Of a DNA stretch of 64,000 nucleotides, positions 55,332-64,000 are shown piece after piece. The notes under the pieces were generated by a model, which worked only from the letters and a program-made list of their open reading frames with translations, ran no database searches and was not told the DNA's origin. Origin of the DNA: Cymbomonas tetramitiformis (Eukaryota > Chlorophyta > Pyramimonadophyceae > Pyramimonadales > Pyramimonadaceae); the NCBI GenBank assembly GCA_001247695.2, contig LGRX02034715.1, positions 1 through 64,000 on the forward strand, read 5' to 3'. The translations under genes and the position numbers were made by a program. How positions within the stretch are numbered: the first letter of the stretch is position 1; every line of letters begins with the position of its first letter.

Positions 55332-57956
55332 TCAGCCTTCATCTTTCCACAACATCAAAATGAATAACTCTGCGCCAGCTAAGAAATCGCCAGGTTTGTC
55401 AAGTGCCTTAAAACCAGGGGGGCACACGAACATTTGACTTTGGTCAACCATAACAGGCTCATCCAAATCATCCTCACTTTCTTCCTCAGGGCCATCAACC
55501 GCATCACCAGCGGAAAGCTCATCATCGTCAGAGTCCACTTCAGTTTCAAAACTCAAAACAACGTCTTCTGCGTCTTCAGGAGTGAGCACAGTGTTGAGAT
55601 AATCTGTGAAGGAGAGTTTCATTTTGTACTGCAGAACAAGGTTAGTGTAACAATAAACCGATTTGCGGACATTTGCAACTTTGAAACTGGCTCGCCCCTT
55701 TGAATGGACCATATCACAATTTTTATTGATCCGCTCAATGCCACCCGCGTGAGTCTGCACCTGTAAGCAGTCGACTGCCATCTCTTTCAGGGCCACACTG
55801 TCCGCACTGACGTTTGGCAAAGCGTTCCACATAGTCAAATGAGAAGTAATCAGGTGTAAGTGACTCAACACGCACAGAAAATAAGTAAACTTGTGTGATT
55901 TCTCCTCAGCAGTGAGCACGGGATGAATCTTGCGGGGGATCTGACACTTAAGCATGTCCAGCACAGCTTCCATTTTCACGCCGTATGGATCTCCCTTGGC
56001 TTGAAACAGATTGAACTCCTGCACCAAGCGGTGATACTTCGCGTCTTTCACACCGCCGTTGTAATTCAACATTGCGGCCATAATATTCCGCTCAGTGAAT
56101 GACCGAAAAATGCGGTCCAACTCGCTCTGTCCGAAAATAATCACAATAACAGCGCGTACATAAACATCCAAAACAAATGCCAGGCAATGAAAATCGTGCC
56201 TCAAGCCAACCTTACGTGCAGTTCCAAGCCAGCGGTCCTTCACTAACTCAGAAATCGCGGCCACATTAGTTGCGCCAAGTCTGGACGTCGTCGCAAGTGG
56301 CAGATCCAAGACAAGTTGAAAATACAAGGAATACAACGGCAATAAGTGAGAAGGTGGAACAGAATCGCCTTCCAAATAGTGCAACATTGTTGATAGCGGC
56401 TGGATTACAACGTTGACTGCCTCCCCTTTCCTTTTCAGAGTTGAATCTTCGATGAGAGACTCAAACCGCTCAAATGCTTCACGCGATTCACGCTTTCCGT
56501 TGGCCTTCGCTTTGGCAACAGCGTACTCAGGCCACTCAGAAACATCCCTCAGTAAATTCCAATTGTACAAACAAGTACTAATCATAAGATATGCGTATCC
56601 AAAGCGCGTCAAAGGAAATAACTTCAAGTTTCGAGCACGATTCCCAAACTCTTTCGTCGCCTTTTCGAGCAGGGTCTCCCAGAGCATGCTGTACCTCTTC
56701 ATGAACACTGTGATAAAACAAAAGTCGTCGACAATAGCGTGAATATCGTCTAGTTTGACGATATCCTCCACAAGTAAGTCAAGGACATGCACACAGCAAC
56801 CGAGAATAAAAAGGAATGGATACCAAGCGCGAAAGAGCCGAAACATGACCTGCATGCTGCCAGTGTTGTCTGCGACGATCGCTTGATATTTATCGATTTG
56901 ATCACTAACCTCGAAGTGAACAACCTCAGCATGAAGGCGACCTGAATGTTCGCGTTTGCCATAGTGTTTCGTGGTGAGGTATGCAGAGATTCCCACCTTT
57001 CCCTCACCGATATTGCACGTTGCGCGCCCGACGACGTTGGTCTTCCCATCAAGCACGAGGGTTCGCTTGCCTGGAGTAGAGTCCAAAACTGCACAAGTGC
57101 TCACCAAGGTTTCCTCATAAACATCATCAAGTATGCTTGTGCGCAGCTTGTCCCTCCCAGGCAGGAATTTCGCGTAACCCGGGTTGAGTGCCTTGACAAA
57201 AGCCACAAAAAACACGTTCTCTACGACTGCAAAGGGAATACGACACGCAAAGAAAAAGCACCCAAGCATAAAATTAAAGGCAGCAATCTGAATCTCTGTG
57301 TATGCTGTGACGCCAACTTCACTGAGAGTTGCTTGTCGCTCGCGTCGTTTTGCTGCTGTCGGGTCGTGTTCATTCTCCACGTGCTCTTCTGCTGCAAGCA
57401 AACCAGCTTCTTCTGGGGTCTCAAGCGCCTTGCGCTTTTTCTCATAGCTAGCGCGCCACTCAATCGCATGTGTTGCGCAACATTTTTCTGTGAGCTTGAG
57501 TTTGACATCATCTGGGACACCCTTGCAGTCTATCAACTTGTTTAGGAGCTTGCCAGAGTTGATCTTATGATACGCTACGTTCGTCCTAACTTGCTGATCG
57601 AACTTACAGACTAACAAAGTGCGCACGTTTTTCGCGCAACTCTTTTTCGGGTCCAACGTCACTACATACTCAGCGGTATCCTGAAACTGATCCAAGACAT
57701 AGAGGTGCTGTGGGCCGAAGCCCGACTGTCCACGGAACGGAGCTGTGAGAGCGTCCTCTATGACTTTTGGGACCATGTGAGAAACTCCATTTGCATCTTT
57801 CCACTGAAAGGTTTCCTCCTCTGTCGAGGGTATGGTGGACATTTGGGACATGCCTGAGATTTGTTTGGAGCCAGCCGTCGGACGGTAATAAGGAAACATG
57901 AAAGTGGGATTGGCGTGTCTCGAATTTTGTCCGGCCTGAGATACGATTTGAGCCAA
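55332..57956 (-). CDS. hAT-family transposase (DUF659-type), full length
   Basis: 874 uninterrupted codons. The N-terminal region has paired cysteines near residues 105-170 that may form a BED-like DNA-binding domain, though not a canonical one. The catalytic core shows VLDGKTNV (Asp about 303), VADNTGSM (Asp about 363) and GCCVHVLDLLVEDI (about 386), the DUF659/hAT pattern. Towards the C-terminus GGIERINKNCDMVHSKGR followed by YTNLVLQYKMKL corresponds to the hAT dimerisation region, then an acidic tail. It would cut and paste the surrounding element in the nucleus. The ATG at 57956 sits just inside the right terminus, which gives a short leader containing the GGTAATTACC sites. It appears functional. 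Confidence 0.85.
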   Translation of the reverse strand: MAQIVSQAGQNSRHANPTFMFPYYRPTAGSKQISGMSQMSTIPSTEEETFQWKDANGVSHMVPKVIEDALTAPFRGQSGFGPQHLYVLDQFQDTAEYVVTLDPKKSCAKNVRTLLVCKFDQQVRTNVAYHKINSGKLLNKLIDCKGVPDDVKLKLTEKCCATHAIEWRASYEKKRKALETPEEAGLLAAEEHVENEHDPTAAKRRERQATLSEVGVTAYTEIQIAAFNFMLGCFFFACRIPFAVVENVFFVAFVKALNPGYAKFLPGRDKLRTSILDDVYEETLVSTCAVLDSTPGKRTLVLDGKTNVVGRATCNIGEGKVGISAYLTTKHYGKREHSGRLHAEVVHFEVSDQIDKYQAIVADNTGSMQVMFRLFRAWYPFLFILGCCVHVLDLLVEDIVKLDDIHAIVDDFCFITVFMKRYSMLWETLLEKATKEFGNRARNLKLFPLTRFGYAYLMISTCLYNWNLLRDVSEWPEYAVAKAKANGKRESREAFERFESLIEDSTLKRKGEAVNVVIQPLSTMLHYLEGDSVPPSHLLPLYSLYFQLVLDLPLATTSRLGATNVAAISELVKDRWLGTARKVGLRHDFHCLAFVLDVYVRAVIVIIFGQSELDRIFRSFTERNIMAAMLNYNGGVKDAKYHRLVQEFNLFQAKGDPYGVKMEAVLDMLKCQIPRKIHPVLTAEEKSHKFTYFLCVLSHLHLITSHLTMWNALPNVSADSVALKEMAVDCLQVQTHAGGIERINKNCDMVHSKGRASFKVANVRKSVYCYTNLVLQYKMKLSFTDYLNTVLTPEDAEDVVLSFETEVDSDDDELSAGDAVDGPEEESEDDLDEPVMVDQSQMFVCPPGFKALDKPGDFLAGAELFILMLWKDEG

Positions 57957-58157
57957 TGAAAATTCGGGACGCGGTAAGATCCATGGTAATCGACGGTAAT
58001 TTAGGAAATTACCATGGTAATTACCAATTACCGCGGTAATTACCGTGGTAATCCTTAAGTATGGTGGGTAAAACAGTTTTGGGGGTCGGTAATTACTGGT
58101 AATTACCTGGTAATACTCTTACCAGTAATTACCAAAAAAAATTACTCCGCAGCCTTA

Positions 58158-58262
58158 CTTCTGGATGTCTTCTGGACCCAGAAGACGTCTCAGAAGACGT
58201 TCAGAAGACGTTCAGAAGACGTTCAGAAGACGTTCAGAAGACGCGTCTTCTGATTTTCCCAG
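58158..58262. repeat. GAAGAC array, right of the hAT insertion
   Basis: After the target duplication come five direct AGAAGACGTTC units and an inverted GTCTTCTG. Joined to 53782-54078 it would re-form one continuous array. Confidence 0.85.
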
Positions 58263-58302
58263 AATGTAGGGTTAACAGTGGTGGCTAATGTTTTTTTTCA
58301 GC

Positions 58303-59285
58303 CACGCACTCGAAAGGTTCTGAATTTCGGACAGAATAAATCGACGTATCAACGAACAAATATGCCGAAAAGACAGTGCACCCACGATGAAAGTACATTT
58401 GACCGAGGTTTATGCACCGTGTGTCGTTCTGAGCAATCTCAGATGCGAGCGAAACAACGCGCTCGCATCCCAAATCGCAATACGTACATGAGGAGTGCAA
58501 GTAGCTTTCATTTGCGTCTGCAAGAGACGTACTTGCCCGATGTTTCCATCGAGACAAATTGGACAGAGTCTATTTTTAATGACGTTTTCGAAGACAGAGG
58601 GCGACTGAGCATAGCAGTTGTGGAAGCGGAACACGTTCGCCAACTGCTCACCAAGTTCAATGTCACGAACTTCAAAGACTTGAAGAAGCTTAAAAGTAGG
58701 GTGATAGTTGACTTATTTGCAGCGGGTTCTGGAATTATGGGACACGTGAAAAATATCCTACAGACAGATTTTCAAGAAAAGTGTACTCTTATGTCGGTGG
58801 ACCACCAAGCTATGGCAAAGTCAATAAAGGGGTGGCAAGCCAAGGACATCTTCGACCCGAAAGACTGGGGGGGTCTTTTAAATGCGAACTACATCTGCGC
58901 ACCACCCTCGAGTGGAATGAGCGACGCTGCATTCATTTTCTACGCAGCTGAGTGCAGGGACTTCTGCGCATTTCTTTTGCCAAAGCACTGGCTCGCTGAC
59001 CGCAGCTATCCATTGCGGAGGCTTTGGTGGGGACAACAACAAAAGAAGAAAACAGTTTACATTATTCCGTCAGCGAAAGACCTAAGTTGGCATGTGTGCG
59101 TGAGGTACACGCGCAAAGGCCTAGACCTATTCGCTGGGAATGGCATGAAACCTCACTGTTCCGTCTTAGTAGAGTCACTCTACGAAGATAGAAAAGCGAA
59201 GAAGACAGCAGGGGGGAATGCAACGAGCGAGAGCGACCCCCTAGAGCTCGCGTTGCAAGATGCTGTAAGCCAAGATGGGCTTTAG
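58303..59285 (+). CDS. Methyltransferase-like protein with N-terminal Cys cluster
   Basis: The frame is open from 58278 without an ATG; a strong acceptor (TTTTTTTTCAG ending 58302) suggests an exon starting at 58303, and the first ATG is 58362. Counting from 58278, residues 34-49 form CTHDESTFDRGLCTVC, a possible zinc-binding CX11CX2C. VIVDLFAAGSGIMGH (143-157) resembles SAM-binding motif I, and YICAPPSSGMSD followed by CAFLLPKHWL resembles the catalytic PP motif and next strand of DNA adenine methyltransferases, but with CAPPS in place of NPPY. Fold assignment is moderate; catalysis is uncertain because the first residue of the motif is altered. It lies between a GAAGAC array and a 130-bp repeat and is probably transposon cargo. 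Confidence 0.5.
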
Positions 59286-60331
59286 ATCGCTGTATGCTCG
59301 GCATGCACAACCGCTGGATGGCACATGCCGAGATAGGCATATGATATAAAGTAAATTTGAATACAAAATATGATATGTCTTGAATGCTTGAAAATGCGTG
59401 TGCGTGCTGTGCGTGTGATATGCGTGATAATGAACTTTGGGTTTCTTGCTTGACTTGTGTAGACGTGGGGCCACCACTGTTAAGCACTGTACAAAACGAC
59501 ATAAACTGCACAGAACGACATTATTCTCTGTATTAAAAACCACTGGCGCAGCACTGGCGCACGAGCGGACTGCCCGCGCCGCCCAAAATGGTCACCATCC
59601 CGCATTCGGTTTGTCGCGGGCACTTCGTCATCGTCATAGATTATGGGGTGGGGATGGGGTCTGATTCTGTGTGGCGATTTTATTGAAAGGAATTTTCGCG
59701 AATTAATTCCTCCGTTCAACACACCCTGAATGCACTTAAAATAATAATTTGTCCACGAGAAACATACCGATCGGTCGGATTAAATATCTGAGCGACAATG
59801 TCGTTCGTGCGATGGTAAGTGAAGGCCTCGACGAAGACTTGCGCTACTCACCGTCCGAAACGCGGCTATCTGACGGGCGAAACGAATTTGCAGCGTATCG
59901 TATGATGAACGATGTGGAGCAGACGTGGCAGAAGATTTTGTTCCTCTCTCCGAACTCTCCAAGACAGCTTTGGGTCACGTTACAAGGGCCGTGTGGCGCC
60001 TATACGGCACTATTCTTTAGACGTGGAAATTAAATGCCCAATTAAACAAGACATGGTGGCATGCACGTGGAAAGTAGTCATATCAATACTGGTTCAATTA
60101 TCAATTTCCTTTTGAAAGTGGTAGCATGTGGGATTTAATACCCCGAAAACATCCTTCAAATGTGAATAAAAAACGCAGCGCTACAAGCGAGAAATGTTTA
60201 GCTACATCATCTATTAGGGCTTGGAAAGACCTTTCCAACGATACCCCATAACATTTCTCGGAGCGCGCGCTTGCTTTTATAATCCTGATAGTGTTTGATT
60301 TACATTGGGATTTAATCCCATTAAGTGCGTA
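59286..60331. other. Non-coding stretch with the inverted 130-bp repeat (59625-59754)
   Basis: 59625-59754 is the inverse copy of 52258-52399. A 94-codon frame (59749-60033; IGRIKYLSDNVVRAMVSEGL ... QGPCGAYTALFFRRGN) starts on a non-ATG codon and has no family resemblance. No other feature was seen. Confidence 0.5.
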
Positions 60332-61456
60332 ATGTCGAAAAGGAAATCCGGATTTTTACGAGGAAAATGTGACATTCGAATCCGGGCGATCCAAATCCGG
60401 TTGAGCGCGCCCGAGTGGATGGTTGCTAGGTCCGCCTATAGAGAGTTTGCTCAGCACAGTCCATACGGCTATTGTGACACAGACCTCTACACAGACGGCA
60501 TCCCCTACCCACGGGGTAACACACAGTGCCAGCATTACTACTCCCTCGAGGACCCTGCTGAGGGCCATGTCTGGTGCGGGCGCTCTTTCTGGGCCAACCC
60601 GCCCTTCATCAACTCCACCATCCAAAGGATGTTGATGAAGATGCTAGAGGACTTCTGGTTAGACCCTAATAACACCTCATACACGGTGTGTCTCCGGAAG
60701 TCACCATCTGCAGCCTGGTGGCCACTCACCTATCACTTTCAGGAGATAGCCACCATCCCAACAGGCACACCCGGCTTCTTCTCCCGCCCTCGCGCTGGTA
60801 CCTACTCCCCCCAGGACCTCACAGATGCAGGAGAGGAGGGCGGTGCTGACCGTGTCTTCATCCAGGGGGCTCCGTTCGACACCATCATCCTTTTCAAGGA
60901 TGCCACCACAGTCCCCAGGATTGACCCTCATCAGTACCTCCATGCCTGTCTGGGCCACTACTCACACCAGTACATTGCTCACCTCTTCTCACAGGGGCTT
61001 CAGTTTGCAGTACCCAGACGACACCTCTCCATGAAGACACTCAGGACTATCCTGTCAGGCTGCGGGTGTGCTCATTGCAACACCTGGAATGCCAAACGCC
61101 CAGGACCCTTTAATGTATTTGACAGAGCCAAACGCATAGGTTACCACCTCCGGCTTTGCCAGCCAACCACCGGCCTGTCAAATGGGAACAGTCCAAGCCA
61201 TTCCAGCACATATTTGCTGACATTTGGGGCCCATGCAAACCCCCTGCCTGGCTACGACGAGTCAGTCTTCATCAGTGCCTTTAAGTGCCCCGTCACTAAA
61301 AAGGCCTTCGGATTTGCCTCGCCTTCTAAGGGAGGCCAACACTTCCACCTCCAGACTGTCCTTGATGACATTCGGTCCCACGGCTTCACACCAGAGACCA
61401 TCACTTTCCACACAGACTGTGCCACAGTCCCACAGAGTACGCATCGGAGGAGATGA
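60332..61456 (+). pseudogene. Copia-like polyprotein part 1: methyltransferase-like domain, GAG-pre-integrase, integrase N-part
   Basis: The ATG at 60332 gives MSKRKSGFLRG. Numbering from 60305, residues 40-200 resemble a phage/Dam-type adenine methyltransferase: CDTDLYTDGIPYPRG, then CGRSFWANPPFINSTI with the NPPF catalytic motif, then FFSRPRAG and APFDTIILFKD. Next comes a GAG-pre-integrase zinc region (LHACLGHYSHQYIAHLFSQG, CGCAHCNTW). The integrase first Asp (HIFADIWGP, near 61200) is in a different frame from its neighbours, so a frameshift pair interrupts it. The last part reads KKAFGFASPSKGG and ITFHTDCATV. A shift at about 61435 separates it from part 2. No retropepsin was seen. Confidence 0.7.
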
Positions 61457-62703
61457 AGACACTGCTCCGACAGTACCGCATGCGTCATGAGACCGGTCCG
61501 CCATACATGCACGAGTTCCAGGCTCAGATTGAGGTGCTCTGGAGAGACATGCAGAAGATCATGAACAGCACCATGCGCACATATGATGCCCCGCTGTACA
61601 CATGGCCTCTTGCTGCACTCCATGCCATTAACACAGTCCTCAATGTTATGCCTAACAAGCACATTGGAATGGACACACCTCATCTCAGATACACCGGCCG
61701 TCACTTCGACTACACCGAGCTCCGGCCCTTCTGGTCCGAGTGCAATGTCTGGCAGGACCCCGCACAGCGCTCTAAGGCAGGAGCTAAAGCTGACACTTCG
61801 GCTAAGCTACAGCCTAAGAGCAAGCCATACCGCTATGTCGGGATCCTAACACCAGGCAACTATCTATGCCTTGACATAGTGAAAGGAAAACTCAAGGCTC
61901 TCTCTAGGCCTACGTTTGTCACTGACCCTGCTCTCATGGCTAAGACACTTGCCAACACGCACAACACTCTGGTTGATCCCGCCTCCACAGCTATCTTCAC
62001 AAAGAAGCTGTACCCCATCCGACGCCCCACAGCCCTCTCCTCCCCCGACATCCTCGAGCTTGCATGCAGCACCCACGAGTCAGAGACCTTTGCCTATGTC
62101 AAGGTCCAGTGTGCTAAACTCAGACATCCAGTCTGGGTAAAGCTCATACACTATCTCCAGCTGGCCAAGAGCCACTATGCCACTCTCATCAGCTTTCTCA
62201 AGCACAGACACAAACATGGGGCACCTAATGTCTTTTACCCGTGTTTTGCTATGTGCTCGGCTAAGCCAGCTGACCGACAGAAGTATCACCCTGCAGTCAT
62301 CGTGTCTGTAGACCATAAGCCTCAGGTCCAGCACAGATACCAGGTGTACTTCGACTCTGCTGACTCACACTCCACCCAGTATGCAGACACCGATGCTGTC
62401 ATCATCTCCCCAGACCAGAAGGCCATGCTCCTTGCCCTCAAAGACGCAGACTCAGACCCCGCAGACTTCCCGAGTGATGCCTTCATGGACGAGCCAGACC
62501 CTGCCACATACAGACAGGCTCGGCTCAGCCCTAATTGGAGACAGTGGCACAAAGCCATTCAGTCAGAGATTGACGGCATACTTCAGCCAGACAGGGCCGA
62601 TCCAGTCACCGCCTTCCCCCCAGGCTCCACCGTCCTCCCCAGTAAATTTTTCTTTAAGCTCAAGAACCCTACGTTTCTGGACGCGTGCAATACATCGTAT
62701 TGA
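61453..62703 (+). pseudogene. Copia-like polyprotein part 2: integrase C-part and start of RT, truncated
   Basis: The frame resumes integrase (EYASEEMKTLLRQY, which supplies the last catalytic Glu, then HAINTVLNVMPNKHIGMDTP and HLRYTGRHFDYTELRPFWSE, the Copia integrase C-terminal signature). A long linker follows, then the first section of RVT_2: RLSPNWRQWHKAIQSEIDGI, PPGSTVLPSKFFFKLKNPTF. At about 62680 the coding sequence stops abruptly against an AT-rich tandem repeat, so the YxDD part of RT and the RNase H are missing. The element is dead. GC content drops sharply at the junction. Confidence 0.75.
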
Positions 62704-63430
62704 ACACATATTGCAGGCATATTGCACGCGTATTGACAATAAATGTTCAATACAATAAAAAATGTTACAATATGTGTGCAATATGCCTGCAAGCGCTCCA
62801 ACATGTGTGCAACATAGTATTGCAGTGAGCCCTCATGTATTGGAGACATATTGAAGTTCTGATGCAGAGAGTTATTTCAATATGCCTTCAACACATGTGT
62901 AGTATAGGGTTGGAGACATGCACCATGTATGTCGCAAACACTATGAAGGCATGTCGCAGACATATTGCTCACATATTGTATGCATATTGTAAGTCAACAT
63001 TCGATATGTTGGATACACACTGCGGACCTACTGCATACGTATTGAACATGTAAATTCAATATGTTGTATATATATTGCGGACCTATTGAATATGTATTGA
63101 AACGGAACATTCAGTATGTCGGATACATACTGCGGACCTATTGCATACGTATTGAACATGTAAATTCAATATGTTGTATATATATTGCGGACCTATTGAA
63201 TATGTATTGAAACGGTACATTTAGTATGTTGGATACATACTGCGGACCTATTGCATACATATTGAACATGAAAATTCAATATGTTGTATATATATTGCGG
63301 ACATACTGCATATGTATTGAAACGGAACATTCAGTATGTTGGATACATACTGTGGACCTATTGCATATGTATTGAAATAAAAGTTGCCTATGTTGGATAT
63401 ATATTATAGACCTATAGCATACATATTGCA
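62685..63430. repeat. AT-rich tandem repeat, ATATTG-based, about 110-bp higher-order unit
   Basis: Short CATATTGNA words run through 62690-63000. From about 63000 a higher-order unit (TTGCATACGTATTGAACATG, TAAATTCAATATGTTGTATA, TATATTGCGGACCTATTGAA) repeats about three to four times. It abuts the truncated Copia ORF. Confidence 0.85.
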
Positions 63431-63739
63431 CATTTGCAACATGCAGTGTGTTCACTATGTTTCCACTATGCGTATGCTATGCGAGATAAACAAAATAAGA
63501 ATAGTAGGGAACACTCGAGCATCTTTACTACGATTAACATGTATCTAGCTAGGCACAAAGGAATACGAATGGGACTATCAAATTTTATCATACCAACGAA
63601 TACACAAAATAATGTTCTACTCGTGCACTTTCTATTTACAATACGCAAAATGATGTTCTACTCGTGCACTTTCTATTTGCAAGATGCCAACCTAAAATCA
63701 ATGTATTCATCTAAAAGCGGAAACGCACAAAAGAATATT

Positions 63740-63854
63740 CTATTGAAAACATAAAGGACTTATCAACCTAGAATGTTTGAAGGGATGCTTGAAGTTGACG
63801 TTGTACTCGAGGCGGTCGATTTCCTCCATTTCGCCCTCCTCGAAAACAGCCAAT
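63740..63854 (-). CDS. Probable terminal exon of an unknown gene
   Basis: After the acceptor CCTTTTCAG (63855-63863) the minus strand reads, in phase 1, LAVFEEGEMEEIDRLEYNVN then FKHPFKHSR and a few residues to TAG. The charged, low-redundancy sequence and the acceptor favour a real exon. The rest of the gene would lie to the right of 63855, beyond the window. No family was recognised. Nearby, AAGCGGAAA..GCACAAAA..ATTGAAAACATAA occurs at 63715 and 63892. Confidence 0.4.
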
Positions 63855-64000
63855 CTGAAAAGGAAAGTAAAGAGCCAACACTTAGTAAAAAGCGGAAAAG
63901 CACAAAATAAACCTTTATTGAAAACATAATTAACAACCGAGCAACCTCAAATAAATGCGAATATGAACGCGAGATGAAAACCTAATATGACTTCGCCACG

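Larger units (their letters stand above)
54079..58157 (-). mobile_element. Complete hAT-type DNA transposon, 4.08 kb
   Basis: Terminal inverted repeats TAAGGCTGCGG / CCGCAGCCTTA are bordered by the 8-bp direct repeat CTTCTGGA (54071-54078 and 58158-58165), the hallmark duplication length of hAT elements. Both subterminal zones are packed with GGTAATTACC palindromes (54095-54150 and 57980-58135), probable transposase-binding sites. A single large transposase ORF fills the inside. It inserted into a GAAGAC array, where CTTCTGGA is common, so the duplication may partly reflect the target repeat. Intact ORF and ends suggest recent activity. Confidence 0.85.

Noticed and set aside
56946..57545. 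199-codon plus frame inside the hAT element
   Set aside because: Antisense to the transposase, no motif.

Overview
This window is nuclear DNA of an intron-rich, repeat-laden microbial eukaryote. The evidence is a 21-exon conserved gene with GT..AG introns, a flagellum-associated PP1 regulator, a multi-exon U-box gene, and roughly two thirds of the sequence occupied by transposon remains and minisatellites. A free-living alga or protist fits; a chromerid-like alga is only a guess, and nothing here fixes the taxon.

Layout. 1-4.7 kb: minus-strand gag(-pol) of an LTR-type retroelement, open in one frame apart from two TGA codons. 5.9-6.2 kb: a repeat with a second copy at 46.1-46.4 kb. 6.5-7.5 kb: a GC-rich unknown ORF. 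7.5-11 kb: no gene seen. 11.3-12.5 and 13.05-13.4 kb: minisatellites. 14.6-18.85 kb: a non-LTR retrotransposon relic (RNase H, CCHC, PD-(D/E)XK-like nuclease) with a palindromic 5' end and a 62-bp direct repeat on each side. 19.25-33.6 kb: a minus-strand GUF1 (mitochondrial EF4/LepA) gene rebuilt exon by exon, with a Penelope-like reverse transcriptase, a MITE and several minisatellites in its introns. 35-37 kb: plus-strand HEAT/TOG-like exons. 37.7-39.0 kb: plus-strand PPP1R42. 40.6-42.9 kb: a minus-strand U-box protein with a hydrophobic C-terminal exon.

45-64 kb is a transposon graveyard: a GC-rich retroelement-like ORF, a CACTA-like gene (DUF4216/DUF4218-type regions), families of GAAGAC-rich palindromic repeats that also form introns, a tRNA-like gene, a three-fold hairpin repeat, a 1.77-kb non-autonomous TIR element, a 4.08-kb hAT element with full transposase, a solitary methyltransferase-like gene, and a broken Copia polyprotein that carries an NPPF methyltransferase-like domain ahead of its integrase.

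The host genes appear to act separately: GUF1 in mitochondrial translation, PPP1R42 in PP1/cilium-associated functions, the U-box protein in ubiquitin transfer at a membrane, and the HEAT protein perhaps with microtubules. The most unusual points are the methyltransferase-Copia fusion, the GAAGAC repeats used as introns, the palindromic retrotransposon insertion, the amplified splice donor in GUF1 and the hairpin triplet beside a tRNA-like gene.
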